Shown in pieces: positions 18,352 through 27,244 of a DNA stretch of 64,000 nt. Each line of letters starts with the position of its first letter. The stretch's first letter is position 1. The stretch is from Pelotomaculum_C sp050950345 (GTDB lineage: Bacteria; Bacillota; Desulfotomaculia; Desulfotomaculales; Pelotomaculaceae), in contig JBMNHK010000004.1 of NCBI GenBank assembly GCA_050950345.1, positions 224,584 through 288,583 of the forward strand. Reading direction: 5' to 3'. The notes under the pieces are model-generated. The model worked only from the letters and a program-made list of their open reading frames with translations. It did no database searches and was not told the origin of the DNA. The position numbers and the translations under genes were made by a program.

Positions 18352-18594
18352 TCATATTAATTCTTCGACCAGAATGGTAGCTGCTGCTTCGGAGCGCAGG
18401 GCGATGACTGTGCCCCGGATCTCGTAGGCAGTGGGGTCACCTGAGGGACTTTTTCTTAAGGCCTCGATTACCGTACCGGTAACCAGGCCCAGATCCAGCA
18501 TGCGCCGTTTTAGGTTGCCGGCAGCCGTCAAGGCCCGCACCCTGGCTCTTTTACCGCAGGGAATTAAATGCAGTGGTATTAGATTTTTTTCCAT
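18352..18594 (-). CDS. feoA: Ferrous iron transport protein FeoA
   Basis: A small SH3-like cytosolic partner of FeoB, 80 residues, with the expected pattern: PLHLIPCGKRARVRAL at the start, RRMLDLGLVTGTVIEALR in the centre and a C-terminal AIALR/IVLEE-like strand. The ATG has a ctggagg site. It is the first gene of the feoAB pair and is divergent from the metalloregulator at 18746. Confidence 0.92.
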   Translation of the reverse strand: MEKNLIPLHLIPCGKRARVRALTAAGNLKRRMLDLGLVTGTVIEALRKSPSGDPTAYEIRGTVIALRSEAAATILVEELI

Positions 18595-18745
18595 GGATTG
18601 TTGCCTCCAGTTTTACGCTCCCAGGGGTTTTCAAGTTAGCCCCGTGCAAGATTTTTGTCTCGGTCTAATATATGAAGGCTATTAAAAAGTGTTACTCATA
18701 TAATGTAGCAATATGGAATATGATTTTGGATTAGGGTGTGAGTTT

Positions 18746-19222
18746 ATGGATAATCAGGGTTTTCATACGGTCAGAGGCTACGAAATAATCGGTAAAAAGG
18801 CTCACCGTTTATCACACAGCATGGAAGATTACCTGGAAATGATATATCGCCACAGCCTGGAGGAAGGCTATGTCCGGATCAATACTCTGGCGGAAGCCTT
18901 GCACGTACAGCCCCCCTCAGCTACCAAAATGGTCCAGAAATTAGGAAAACTGGGGCTGTTGCATTATGAGAAATACGGGGTTGTGTTATTGACCGGGGAA
19001 GGAGAGAGGCTTGGCAAGTTTTTATTAAAACGCCACCAGATTATTGAGACCTTTTTGAAAAATATCGGTGTGGAGCAAAAACTGCTGGTCAATGTGGAGT
19101 TGATCGAACACAGTGTCACAACAGGTGCTCTTGAGCAAATAGAGGTGCTCAATAACTTTTTTAAGGTGCACCCGGAAATATTAGAAATGTATAAGCATTA
19201 TAGAGTCTCAACAAAAAAATAA
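18746..19222 (+). CDS. DtxR/MntR-family metalloregulator
   Basis: A 158-residue iron- or manganese-dependent repressor. An N-terminal winged helix (MEDYLEMIYR..., then VRINTLAEALHVQPPSATKMVQKLGKLGLL) precedes the dimerisation/metal domain with H-Q-I-I-E and LIEHSVTTGALEQIE segments. It lacks the C-terminal SH3 domain, making it MntR-like in length. I start at the ATG at 18746 after gggtgtgag; an in-frame ATG at 18713 has no site. Divergent arrangement with feoAB points to regulation of iron uptake, but whether Fe or Mn is sensed cannot be read from sequence alone. Confidence 0.88.
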   Translation: MDNQGFHTVRGYEIIGKKAHRLSHSMEDYLEMIYRHSLEEGYVRINTLAEALHVQPPSATKMVQKLGKLGLLHYEKYGVVLLTGEGERLGKFLLKRHQIIETFLKNIGVEQKLLVNVELIEHSVTTGALEQIEVLNNFFKVHPEILEMYKHYRVSTKK

Positions 19223-19332
19223 CTGCAGTTGAAAAATAATTGCGGTGTGACAAATTGTGACAAGACTTTCCAGGGATAATTGATAAAATGTTAAATAATT
19301 AACGTGGCAAAGTGACGAGGGGGGATGACACT

Positions 19333-20505
19333 TTGATTAGCTACAAAGATGAAAAACTTGACCCAATTAGCGACTTAGGCGTCTCCTCAAAAGAGGATTT
19401 GCTTGATAGAATAAAAGATCTTGAAGCAAATCAATTACAGTTGAACAATATAATTAAAAAGCTAGAAAAAGAACTGCGTATGGGGCAATCGTTATTCTAC
19501 AAATTCTGCCATGCACTTCCTGTGCCTTTAGTGATAATGAAAAAAGAGAACTTGGTGCATGAAATTCTGAACGGGCACATGTTAGAGTTAACTGGTTACA
19601 CCGCGGAAGAAATCATCGGAACCAGTATGCACGAAATACAGCTATTTGTGGAGGAAACTGAGAAGACTGATTTTGTTAATGAAATTTGCAGAGAATGTTG
19701 TGTAAAAGAAAGAGAAGCAAGGTTGCGCACCAAGTCAGGTAAAGTAATAACGGTAATATTGTCAGCCGTTGTCATTAATGTCTACGGCTCTGATTATATA
19801 CTCATCGTTGGCCGGGATATTACTCAGCTAAAGACCTATCAAAAAGAAATGGCGCGCCTGGATTGTCTACACCTGGTGGGGGAGATGGCGGCCAGCATCT
19901 CACATGAAATTAGAAATCCCATGACCACAGTCAGGGGTTTCCTGCAGCTGTTGAGCAAAAAGGACCAGTATGCCCTGGACAAAAACTATATGGATCTAAT
20001 GATCGAAGAACTGGACAGGGCTAATGGTATTATCACAGAATATCTTTCCCTGGCTAAAAATAAAGCCGTGGAAAAAAAGAGGCAGAGCCTCAATCAAAGG
20101 ATCAGGACGATATTCTCCTTGATTCAAGCGGAAGCCCTGAAACAGGAAAAAAGCATCAAGCTTGAACTGGGAGAAATACCATACACGGTTATGGATAAAA
20201 ACGAGATCCATCAGTTGCTTTTAAATCTTATCCGCAATGGCCTGGACGCAATGGCGCCAGGTGGTGTGTTGACCATAAAGACCTACCGGGAAGGGGATCA
20301 GGTTGTGTTATCTGTAATAGATCAAGGCCAGGGAATTGCGCCGGAAATATTGGATAAAATAGGCACACCTTTCTTTTCCACAAAAGAAAACGGTACCGGT
20401 TTGGGACTATCCGTATGCTACAGTATTGTTCAGAGGCATAACGCCGAAATTACAATCGATACTAGCCCCTCTGGAACAACATTTTGCGTAAAGTTTAAAG
20501 TCTAA
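19333..20505 (+). CDS. Soluble PAS-domain sensor histidine kinase
   Basis: A 390-residue cytosolic kinase without membrane segments: an N-terminal coiled coil (about residues 15-55), a PAS domain (about 60-170), a HisKA dimerisation helix with the phospho-acceptor His190 in ASISHEIRNPMTT, and a HATPase domain with N box (LLNLIRNGLDAM), G1 (VIDQGQGI) and G2 (GTGLGLSV). The layout resembles sporulation phosphorelay kinases such as KinA/KinE. I chose TTG at 19333 because gaggggggat is correctly spaced; a GTG at 19312 overlaps that site. No response regulator is adjacent, as is normal for phosphorelay kinases. A terminator follows. Confidence 0.88.
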   Translation: MISYKDEKLDPISDLGVSSKEDLLDRIKDLEANQLQLNNIIKKLEKELRMGQSLFYKFCHALPVPLVIMKKENLVHEILNGHMLELTGYTAEEIIGTSMHEIQLFVEETEKTDFVNEICRECCVKEREARLRTKSGKVITVILSAVVINVYGSDYILIVGRDITQLKTYQKEMARLDCLHLVGEMAASISHEIRNPMTTVRGFLQLLSKKDQYALDKNYMDLMIEELDRANGIITEYLSLAKNKAVEKKRQSLNQRIRTIFSLIQAEALKQEKSIKLELGEIPYTVMDKNEIHQLLLNLIRNGLDAMAPGGVLTIKTYREGDQVVLSVIDQGQGIAPEILDKIGTPFFSTKENGTGLGLSVCYSIVQRHNAEITIDTSPSGTTFCVKFKV

Positions 20506-20564
20506 TTATAGTATTGGTGATACGGCATTTTTAAAAAAGGGTGGAGAGGCTGGTCAACTAAAGG

Positions 20565-20600
20565 CAAAAACCTGGCAGCGGCCAGGTTTTAGTGTTTTTG
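20565..20600. terminator. Bidirectional terminator
   Basis: aacctgg/ccaggtt with loop cagcgg has A-run and T-run flanks on both sides, between the kinase gene and the convergent gene whose stop codon it overlaps. Confidence 0.75.
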
Positions 20601-20924
20601 CTCAGGGTTGGTTTCGCCCATTTCCTGTCTTAGGATGAGGATCCCTTCCATGCAGGTGGGGAAACCGGCTGTAGGCGCCACCAGCATCAGCGCGTGTTCA
20701 ATTTCCTCTCTGCTGCAACCGCTTTTGATGGCCTTGATGATGTGGGTGCGCAGGGCATAATGATGCTGACCGGCGGCGGAAACGGCCACCTTGATCAGCC
20801 AGCGTGTTTTTTCGTCTAGGGGGCCGCCTACCGTATGTACCAATTTGCCGTAGTTTTCATATGCCCGGTAGATTTCCTCGTGTTTTCCTTCAAAATATTT
20901 TAGATTTGCCTCTATCGTGTCCAT
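20589..20924 (-). CDS. Carboxymuconolactone decarboxylase (AhpD-like) family protein
   Basis: A 111-residue all-helical protein of the CMD/AhpD family: an N-terminal YENYGKLVHTVGGPLD segment, the AVSAAGQHHYALRTHIIKA core helix and GCSREEIEHALMLVAPTAG. In AhpD-like peroxidases the core carries a CxxC redox pair; here that pair is replaced by non-cysteine residues (GQHHYAL) while the following His remains. A disulfide reductase role is therefore unlikely and another role of the family is suggested. A ggagctggg site precedes the ATG. Confidence 0.85.
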   Translation of the reverse strand: MDTIEANLKYFEGKHEEIYRAYENYGKLVHTVGGPLDEKTRWLIKVAVSAAGQHHYALRTHIIKAIKSGCSREEIEHALMLVAPTAGFPTCMEGILILRQEMGETNPEQKH

Positions 20925-21133
20925 GTACCCAGCTCCTTTTTATGCTAATATTTACATTTAATATAACCACCACAGCCGGGTTTTATGCAAAAAGTCAGGC
21001 TCATCCCTGTAAGCAGTTGAGGTTGGCATGCAAAACCTTATATTTGCTGTGCTGCGCCAGGCAAATTATAATAGTTAAGAGCCGGGTATGCTTGGCCGGC
21101 TGCTCAGATGAAGCGATGTGAGGTGCAATATTG

Positions 21134-21886
21134 ATGCATGCGTTTTCCAGAACAGAGATGCTTATTGGCAAGGAAGGACTCGCCAGGTTAAGAAAGAGCA
21201 AGGTGGCGGTATTCGGCATCGGCGGGGTGGGGTCTTATGCGGTGGAGGCCCTGGCCCGCAGTGGTGTGGGCAGCTTTGTACTGGTGGATGGTGACGATAT
21301 CGCTCTCACCAACCTTAACCGCCAGATTCATGCCACCACTAAGACAATTGGGTTGCCCAAGGTTCAGGTAATGAGAGAGAGGATTTTGGAGATCAATCCC
21401 CTGGCCGGTGTGGAAACCCACAGGGTGATGTATGGTCCGGCTAATGGGGCGGAGTTGATCAGCACTTCATACAGCTATGTGGTTGATGCTGTAGATATGG
21501 TAGCGGCTAAATTGGATCTGGTTGAAAGGTGCACTGCCGCCGGTATACCCGTCATCAGCAGTATGGGCGCGGGTAACAAGCTGGATCCCGTGCAGTTTGA
21601 GGTGGCAGATATCTATAATACCAGGGTGTGTCCTTTAGCCAGGGTGATGCGTCATGAGCTGCGCAAAAGGGGGATCAAAGCCTTGAAGGTGGTTTATTCC
21701 CAGGAGCCGTCTGTGGGACGGTTTCCTCAGGAAAATGATTTTACGGATGACGGCGGCGCCCAAAGCAGCAGGGACATAGCCCGGGCGAAGCGGGGGAGCA
21801 TACCGGGCAGCGTGGCTTTTGTTCCCCCGGTGGCCGGTTTGCTGCTGGCTGCGGAAGTAGTTAAAGACCTAATCGCAAGAGATTAG
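21134..21886 (+). CDS. tcdA: tRNA threonylcarbamoyladenosine dehydratase
   Basis: A ThiF/E1-like enzyme, 250 residues, that cyclises t6A37 of tRNA to ct6A using ATP. The N-terminal FSRTEMLIGKEG is typical of TcdA/CsdL. The nucleotide loop VFGIGGVGSYAVEALARSG is at residues about 28-46, with DGDDIALTNLNRQ and the Arg/Asn residues that contact ATP. The catalytic-region cysteine (TRVCPLARVMR) and YSQEP are also present. The ATG at 21134 is preferred, nine bases after gaggtg. It is followed 14 bases later by a GIY-YIG gene. Confidence 0.9.
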   Translation: MHAFSRTEMLIGKEGLARLRKSKVAVFGIGGVGSYAVEALARSGVGSFVLVDGDDIALTNLNRQIHATTKTIGLPKVQVMRERILEINPLAGVETHRVMYGPANGAELISTSYSYVVDAVDMVAAKLDLVERCTAAGIPVISSMGAGNKLDPVQFEVADIYNTRVCPLARVMRHELRKRGIKALKVVYSQEPSVGRFPQENDFTDDGGAQSSRDIARAKRGSIPGSVAFVPPVAGLLLAAEVVKDLIARD

Positions 21887-21900
21887 CTGGAGGGGGAGCT

Positions 21901-22179
21901 ATGCCGTACACATATATACTTTTGTGTTCTGACGGGACTTACTATACCGGCTGGACGACGGATCTGGAGGCCAGGCTGAAGGCCCATAACAGCGGCAAGG
22001 GCGCTCGTTATACCCGCAGCCGGTTGCCGGTACAATTGGCTTATTGGGAATTTCAACCGGACAGGAGCGCGGCGCAAAGCAGGGAGTATCAACTGCGCAA
22101 ACTGGGCAAGGCACAAAAAGAAGAGTTGGTTTCTCAGGGGCAGCCATCATACATCCCGGCAAGAGCCCCCCATAGTTAA
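21901..22179 (+). CDS. GIY-YIG nuclease-like protein (UPF0213)
   Basis: A 92-residue single GIY-YIG domain of the YhbQ/YazA type: YTYILLCSDGTYYTGWT at the start, the Arg in LEARLKAHNSGKGARYTRS, and the Glu in SREYQLRKL. Such small proteins have the catalytic fold of SLX1 nucleases; their cellular role is poorly defined. The ATG follows ggaggggga. It is probably co-transcribed with tcdA. Confidence 0.9.
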   Translation: MPYTYILLCSDGTYYTGWTTDLEARLKAHNSGKGARYTRSRLPVQLAYWEFQPDRSAAQSREYQLRKLGKAQKEELVSQGQPSYIPARAPHS

Positions 22180-22229
22180 CCAGTTGATCAACACCAGCAA
22201 TAATTATTCAATATCAGGCGGTGATAATA

Positions 22230-22754
22230 ATGGCCCACGATTTAACCAGGTTTCTTGAGCTGGCCAAAAACCTTGGCGCTGATGAGGCAAAAATTATTGA
22301 TCCCGTCACGATCAAAACAGCAGCCTGGGTCCGGCTGAAGTGCATGTATGGCTGCAGTTCCAGGCGGGGTCGCTGTTGTCCTCCTCATACTCCGCCCCCC
22401 GGGGAAACACAGGAAATAATCGATTGTTATGAACAGGCTATGCTGATCCATTGCCGCCAGGGCGTCCACCCGACTAAAATTGTTGTGCAGCTTGAGCGGG
22501 AGATGTTCCTGGCCGGTTATTATAAAGCATTCGGATTGGGTTATGGCGTCTGTGAGTTGTGCCGGCCCTATGCCAAAGAAAAGTGTGCCTATCCCGGGGG
22601 AGAAAATTGCGCCCATCCTGCGGCAGCGCGTCCCTCCATGGAGGCCTGCGGCATAGACGTATTTGCCACCGTACGGGCCAATGGTTTTCCCATCGATGTT
22701 TTACCGGATTGGGAAACTGAAGGTAACTATTACGGTTTGCTGTTGATCGAATAA
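22230..22754 (+). CDS. DUF2284 Cys-rich metal-binding protein
   Basis: A 174-residue protein of the DUF2284 'predicted metal-binding' family. A cluster of cysteines lies near the N-terminus (CMYGCSSRRGRCCPPHTPPP, about residues 36-55), with a second set at CELCRPYAKEKCAYPGGENC (about 112-131), which could hold an Fe-S cluster or zinc. The family is common in anaerobes and has no fixed function. The start at 22230 follows aggcggtg. Not obviously linked to its neighbours. Confidence 0.85.
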   Translation: MAHDLTRFLELAKNLGADEAKIIDPVTIKTAAWVRLKCMYGCSSRRGRCCPPHTPPPGETQEIIDCYEQAMLIHCRQGVHPTKIVVQLEREMFLAGYYKAFGLGYGVCELCRPYAKEKCAYPGGENCAHPAAARPSMEACGIDVFATVRANGFPIDVLPDWETEGNYYGLLLIE

Positions 22755-22763
22755 CTCTGTATC

Positions 22764-23708
22764 TCAATCCCGCTCAAATAAGAACAGGAAATCACCGTAG
22801 CCTGCAGCGGTTAATTCTTCTTTGGGAATAAAGCGAAGGGCGGCGGAGTTAATACAGTAACGGAGCCCGCCGGGCCCGGGTCCGTCCGGAAAGACGTGTC
22901 CCAAATGGGCATTGCTGTTTTTAGCGCGCACCTCAGTCCGGGTCATCCCGTGGCTTTGATCAATTTGTTCAACAATACCGGCGGAAAAGATCGGTTTGGT
23001 AAAGCTGGGCCAGCCGCTACCGCTGTCAAACTTGTCCCTGGAACTAAACAAGGGTTCCCCTGTGATAATATCCACATAAATACCTTCCCTTTCGTTATCC
23101 CAGTACTCGTTTTGAAAGGGCGGTTCTGTGCCGTTCTCCTGGGTTACATGATATTGGAGAGGCGTGAGTTTCTCTTTTAAGTCCGGCTGGTCCTGGTGCC
23201 AGTGCTTTCTAATAAAGGCGTCCCGCCCTGAGCCTGTGCGATATATGCTGTAACGCAAGGGGCTCTTGGCGTGGAAGTCCTGGTGATACTCCTCGGCAGG
23301 ATAGAAGGTTTTGGCCGGCAGGAGCTTTGTCACAACCGGCCTGGGAAAGCGCCTGCTTTCATCCAGGGCCTTAATGGATGCATCCGCTTGCAGCCGTTGG
23401 GTTTCATCATGATAAAAAATCGCGCTTTGGTAAGGCTCGCCCCGGTCACAGAATTGACCGCCCGGGTCGGTGGGGTCGATTTGCTGCCAGAATACCTGCA
23501 GCAGCTGTTCATAAGTTATTATATCCGGGTCGTAGGTGATCTGGACTGCTTCATAATGCCCGGTTGTCCCGGAGCATACTTCCTGGTAAGTTGGATTTTC
23601 CTTGGTTCCGCCGGTATAGCCCGAGACTACGCCGGTTACCCCGGCAAGTTTTTCAAAAGGAGCCACCATACACCAGAAACATCCTCCAGCAAAGGTCGCC
23701 AATGCCAC
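22764..23708 (-). CDS. msrAB: Bifunctional peptide methionine sulfoxide reductase MsrA/MsrB
   Basis: Repairs both stereoisomers of oxidised methionine. The 314-residue fusion has MsrA first (GGCFWC with catalytic Cys10, then GYTGG and HYEAVQ) and MsrB after about residue 165 (SGSGWPSF, HLGHVF, and catalytic Cys in LRYCINSAALRF). The MsrB half lacks the two zinc-binding CxxC pairs, so it is the zinc-free form. Fusions of this order are common in Firmicutes. It stands alone, divergent from the spoVA-type operon, and probably protects against oxygen exposure. Confidence 0.95.
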   Translation of the reverse strand: MALATFAGGCFWCMVAPFEKLAGVTGVVSGYTGGTKENPTYQEVCSGTTGHYEAVQITYDPDIITYEQLLQVFWQQIDPTDPGGQFCDRGEPYQSAIFYHDETQRLQADASIKALDESRRFPRPVVTKLLPAKTFYPAEEYHQDFHAKSPLRYSIYRTGSGRDAFIRKHWHQDQPDLKEKLTPLQYHVTQENGTEPPFQNEYWDNEREGIYVDIITGEPLFSSRDKFDSGSGWPSFTKPIFSAGIVEQIDQSHGMTRTEVRAKNSNAHLGHVFPDGPGPGGLRYCINSAALRFIPKEELTAAGYGDFLFLFERD

Positions 23709-23880
23709 TTGTGCTGCCCCCTTTTCTTGTAATTACAATTACTATTATAGCATGCTAAAATGCCGGTTGATTATGCGACAAGATCTGTTGGTCGTAATAG
23801 ATACAACAAAAAAAAGAATATATTTTGTGCCCAAAGGAAACAAATAGCCTTGGAATATTAACTCACAAGGAGGCAAAACG

Positions 23881-24087
23881 ATGACAGTCTCAGCACAGAT
23901 AAAGCAAACATTGGCCGGTCTCAAAAGCGCTCAGGCCAACCTGGAAACTTACGCTCTCCAGACCCAAAACCAGCAGGCCAAACAGCTCTTCGCCAATGCA
24001 GCCCAGCAGGCACAGATGATCATTGATAACCTGGAACCAAGAGTAAATGATCTGGCAAGCCAGGAACCCCAGTACAAAGGTTTTTAA
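23881..24087 (+). CDS. DUF1657 protein (spoVA2mob-type operon, first copy)
   Basis: A 68-residue helical protein, TVSAQIKQTLAGLKSAQANL... ending EPQYKGF, matching DUF1657. These proteins accompany spoVA-type operons in sporeformers and are made in the forespore; their biochemical role is unknown. A strong aaggagg site precedes the ATG. It opens an operon continuing with a second DUF1657, YetF-like, SpoVAC, SpoVAD, SpoVAE and a YhcN-like lipoprotein. Confidence 0.88.
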   Translation: MTVSAQIKQTLAGLKSAQANLETYALQTQNQQAKQLFANAAQQAQMIIDNLEPRVNDLASQEPQYKGF

Positions 24088-24201
24088 GCTGTATGGCCAT
24101 CGGAACAATCCTTGAAAGGACCGGATAAACGAATCCGGTCCCTGTTTAATGCATATAAATCAGCGCATGCATACAAAATATTACCGGGAGGTGGCGCCGG
24201 A

Positions 24202-24408
24202 TTGACAATAGCGGCTCAGGTCAAGCAAACGCTGGCCAGTCTAAAAGGCATCGAAGCAACTTTGGAAAGCTTTAAGTTGCTGGAATCCAGCAATCAGACA
24301 AATGATATCTTGGACCTTAACATTCAGAGGATCCAAAAGGTCATTCGGGACTTTGAAGACAGGCTCGGCGTCTTGGAATTTGAGGAGCCCCAATACAAAG
24401 GTTTATAA
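24202..24408 (+). CDS. DUF1657 protein (second copy)
   Basis: A 68-residue paralogue of the previous gene: the same length, the same TIAAQVKQTLASLKG start and the same EPQYKG end, but divergent in the middle. I start at TTG 24202, ten bases after gggagg, because this gives exactly the length and N-terminus of the upstream copy; the frame is open another 30 codons upstream without family similarity. The pair probably arose by tandem duplication. Confidence 0.85.
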   Translation: MTIAAQVKQTLASLKGIEATLESFKLLESSNQTNDILDLNIQRIQKVIRDFEDRLGVLEFEEPQYKGL

Positions 24409-24438
24409 CCCCACCCTACTGCTAAGGAGTAAACGCCT

Positions 24439-25299
24439 ATGTCTGATTGGCAGGTCATTTTGCTGCGTTCGTCAGGTTTAATTATCCTCATTCTATTTCT
24501 GGTGCGTTTAATGGGAAAAAGGCAGCTGGCCAGGATGACCTTTTTTGAACTGGTGACTGGTGTGGCCATCGCTGTGATTGTTGCCGCCATCTCACTGGAT
24601 CTGATTGTCAAACCCCTTAATGCCTGGCTGACCCTGGCGGTATGGGTATTGGTGCCTGCGCTGATCTACTTTTTAGCCTTTAAATACAAGAGAGTCAGAG
24701 ATCTTATCCAGGGTGGCGAAACCGTTCTGATCAAACAGGGTAAAGTAATGGAGGACAATCTCCTTGCAGCCGGGCTTACTTCGGAAGATTTGCTGGGCTG
24801 GCTGCGTCAAAAGAACGCGTTTAATGTCGCTGATGTGGAATTTGCTGTTATGGAACCTACCGGAGACTTAAGCGTCCTGCTCAAAAAGGACAGGCAGCCG
24901 GTAACTCCCTTGACCCTTGGCCTGCCGGTGGGGCAGGCAAGGGCACCTCAGACGGTGATGCTGGACGGTGTTGTCATGGACGGAGCCCTGACAGCTCTTG
25001 GTTTGAACCGGGGCTGGCTGAATACTGAGCTCCAGAAGGCGGGGGTAGCCCCTGAGAATGTATTCATTGCCCAGGTGGATGCGGCCGGTCAGCTGTACCT
25101 GGATTTATTTGACGATACCATCCAGGTGCCCCAGCCAAAAACCAAAGAGCTGACCTATGTTTCCCTGAAAAAGTGCCAGGCGGATTGTGAACTGTTTGCT
25201 TTAGGCACTAAGAAACCAGAGGTCAAAGAGATGTATGAAAATGCGTCTAAGCTGCTGGCTGCGGCAGTCCGTGACCTTGCACCTTTGCTGAAAAAATAA
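24439..25299 (+). CDS. YetF-like DUF421 membrane protein with C-terminal DUF1657-like tail
   Basis: A 286-residue protein: three N-terminal membrane helices (about residues 8-80), the DUF421 soluble domain (RQKNAFNVADVEFAVMEPTG..., DGVVMDGAL), and a C-terminal stretch from about 232 resembling DUF1657 (LKKCQADCELFALGTKKPEV). This two-domain composition is that of the protein called 2Duf in spoVA2mob operons, reported to raise spore wet-heat resistance by acting on the inner spore membrane. The ATG follows aaggag. Expressed presumably in the forespore with the spoVA genes. Confidence 0.88.
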   Translation: MSDWQVILLRSSGLIILILFLVRLMGKRQLARMTFFELVTGVAIAVIVAAISLDLIVKPLNAWLTLAVWVLVPALIYFLAFKYKRVRDLIQGGETVLIKQGKVMEDNLLAAGLTSEDLLGWLRQKNAFNVADVEFAVMEPTGDLSVLLKKDRQPVTPLTLGLPVGQARAPQTVMLDGVVMDGALTALGLNRGWLNTELQKAGVAPENVFIAQVDAAGQLYLDLFDDTIQVPQPKTKELTYVSLKKCQADCELFALGTKKPEVKEMYENASKLLAAAVRDLAPLLKK

Positions 25300-25354
25300 G
25301 CTCACTGCCGGTAGGTATTGCCCGGCAGAATATGTTTTGGGATAAGGTGAATTG

Positions 25355-25834
25355 ATGTCCGATAAGAAAAAGAAGAAACTTACTCCGGTACAACAGGAAT
25401 ATCAAGCCTTTGCCCAGGCCAGGGAACCCCGGCGGCCGGTTTTGGCTAATGTCTTAAAGGCTTTTTTTGTGGGCGGCACCATTTGCCTGCTGGGGCAATT
25501 TGTCATGGACTTTTTTATCTGGAACTTCGATTTCACTGAGAAGACGGCAGGGAACCCGGCTGCGGCGGTAATGATTTTAATATCCGTCATTCTGACATCT
25601 CTTGGGGTTTATGATCACATCGCCCAATGGGCCGGTGCAGGTACCGGGGTTCCTGTAACGGGGTTTGCCAATTCCATTGCTTCGGCGGCCATTGAACACC
25701 GCAGTGAAGGTTTTGTCCTTGGGGTGGGCAGCAATATGTTCAAAGTAGCCGGTTCTGTAATTGTGTTCGGTGTTTTTGCTGCTTTCCTGGTTGCCTTACT
25801 CAAAACTGCCATAGCGCTTTTAGGGGGCTTTTAA
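25355..25834 (+). CDS. spoVAC: Stage V sporulation protein AC
   Basis: A membrane subunit of the SpoVA channel, which moves Ca-dipicolinate into the forespore and out at germination; SpoVAC of Bacillus behaves as a mechanosensitive channel. The 159 residues start with a Lys-rich cytosolic end, then four or so hydrophobic helices with the conserved GGTICLLGQF, GAGTGVPVTGFANS and GVGSNMFKVAGSVIVFG segments. Start at ATG 25355 after aaggtg. spoVAD follows after one base. Confidence 0.93.
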   Translation: MSDKKKKKLTPVQQEYQAFAQAREPRRPVLANVLKAFFVGGTICLLGQFVMDFFIWNFDFTEKTAGNPAAAVMILISVILTSLGVYDHIAQWAGAGTGVPVTGFANSIASAAIEHRSEGFVLGVGSNMFKVAGSVIVFGVFAAFLVALLKTAIALLGGF

Positions 25835-25835
25835 T

Positions 25836-26849
25836 ATGCTGCAGGGACACCAGACCTGGGTTTTTAAGCAGCAACCGGTGATCCTGTCTGCCGCTGCCGT
25901 GGGAGGGCCCTTTGAAGCAGCGGGGCCTCTGGCAGAAGATTTTGATCAATTGTACGATGATTTATGGCTGGGGCAGGACAGCTATGAAAAAGCTGAAAAG
26001 ATGCTGCTGGAAGAGGCATGCAGCACAGCCATTACCAAAGCTGGTTTAGAAAAAAGTGACGTGCAGTTTTTTTTAAGCGGCGATCTGATGAACCAGACTA
26101 TCTCCAGCAGTTTTACCGCCAGGACCCTGGCCGTGCCATTCTTTGGCCTTTTTGGCGCCTGTTCAACCTCCATGGAAGGTCTGTCCCTAGGGGCTCTGAT
26201 TATCGACAGCCGGGCCGCTGACTATGTCCTCTGCGGGACTTCCAGCCACAACGCAACTGCTGAAAAACAGTACAGGTACCCGACAGAATATGGCTCCCAA
26301 AAGCCCCCAACAGCTCAGTGGACAGTGACCGGCGCAGGTGCCGCCCTGCTCGGCAGGGAGGGTGAAGGGCCGAGGGTCATAGCGGCAACCATCGGCAGGG
26401 TGGTGGATATGGGCCTTAGTGATCCCTTTAATATGGGAGGTGCCATGGCGCCGGCAGCGGTGGATACGCTTACGGCTCATTTCAGGGACCTAAAGCTTGA
26501 CCCCCGGGAGTATGATCTCATCGCCACCGGTGATCTGGGCCGGGTGGGCTTTAAAATCGCCGGTGATTTGCTAAAAAAACATGGTTTGCAGCTACCGGCA
26601 GAGAATTTCACTGACTGCGGGTTGCTTATTTACAGCGAGCAGCAACCGGTTTTTGCCGGAGGCAGCGGGTGCGGTTGTTCAGCTACGGTAACTTACGGCC
26701 ATATTTTAAACCGGATGAAAAAAGGCGAGCTGAAGAAGGTTCTGGTTGTGGCCACAGGGGCCCTGATGTCGCCTCTGTCCTACCAGCAAAAGGAGAGCAT
26801 CCCTGCCATCGCTCACGCTGTTGCCCTCGAGTATAATACCCAGGGGTGA
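25836..26849 (+). CDS. spoVAD: Stage V sporulation protein AD
   Basis: The soluble, thiolase-fold, dipicolinate-binding subunit of the SpoVA complex; 337 residues, the usual length. Motifs include LSGDLMNQ near residue 76, FGLFGACSTSMEGLSLG near 106 (thiolase-type cysteine position), FNMGGAMAPAA near 203 and the C-terminal FAGGSGCGCSA segment. It starts one base after spoVAC and ends six bases before spoVAE, indicating tight co-translation. Confidence 0.94.
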   Translation: MLQGHQTWVFKQQPVILSAAAVGGPFEAAGPLAEDFDQLYDDLWLGQDSYEKAEKMLLEEACSTAITKAGLEKSDVQFFLSGDLMNQTISSSFTARTLAVPFFGLFGACSTSMEGLSLGALIIDSRAADYVLCGTSSHNATAEKQYRYPTEYGSQKPPTAQWTVTGAGAALLGREGEGPRVIAATIGRVVDMGLSDPFNMGGAMAPAAVDTLTAHFRDLKLDPREYDLIATGDLGRVGFKIAGDLLKKHGLQLPAENFTDCGLLIYSEQQPVFAGGSGCGCSATVTYGHILNRMKKGELKKVLVVATGALMSPLSYQQKESIPAIAHAVALEYNTQG

Positions 26850-26855
26850 TTCTAA

Positions 26856-27209
26856 ATGGAAACATATTTTTGGGCTTTTGTCGTCGGCGGACTGTTCTGT
26901 GTCATAGGTCAGTTGTTGATGGATGTGGGCAGACTCACCCCGGCCCATACCATGAGTGTACTGGTAGTCTCAGGCGCCGTTTTAGGCGGCCTGGGGCTCT
27001 ATGCTCCTTTAATAGATTTTGCCGGGGCCGGGGCTACCATCCCCATTGTCAGCTTTGGCAATTCTTTATACCAGGGCGCCATATCGGAAGCTGAGGCCTA
27101 TGGGATAATCGGGATTCTTACCGGGATTTTTGAGATAACCAGTGCCGGCATCTCTGCGGCCATTATCTTTGGTTTCATGGCAGCGCTGTTCTTTAAGCCC
27201 AAAGGATAG
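26856..27209 (+). CDS. spoVAE: Stage V sporulation protein AE (AEb type)
   Basis: A small integral membrane subunit, 117 residues, with four hydrophobic helices and conserved GGLFCVIGQLLMD, GAGATIPIVSFGNSLYQG and GIFEITSAGISAAIIFGF. It completes the minimal SpoVAC-AD-AEb set found in all sporeformers. It starts six bases after spoVAD. Confidence 0.92.
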   Translation: METYFWAFVVGGLFCVIGQLLMDVGRLTPAHTMSVLVVSGAVLGGLGLYAPLIDFAGAGATIPIVSFGNSLYQGAISEAEAYGIIGILTGIFEITSAGISAAIIFGFMAALFFKPKG

Positions 27210-27244
27210 TTCAGGTGAAAGTAAAGATAGGATAGGTGAAAGTT

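Noticed and set aside
18600..18745. DtxR/IdeR operator between feoA and the regulator
   Set aside because: The region has a ttagcc fragment but no convincing palindromic metal-box, so no operator is annotated.
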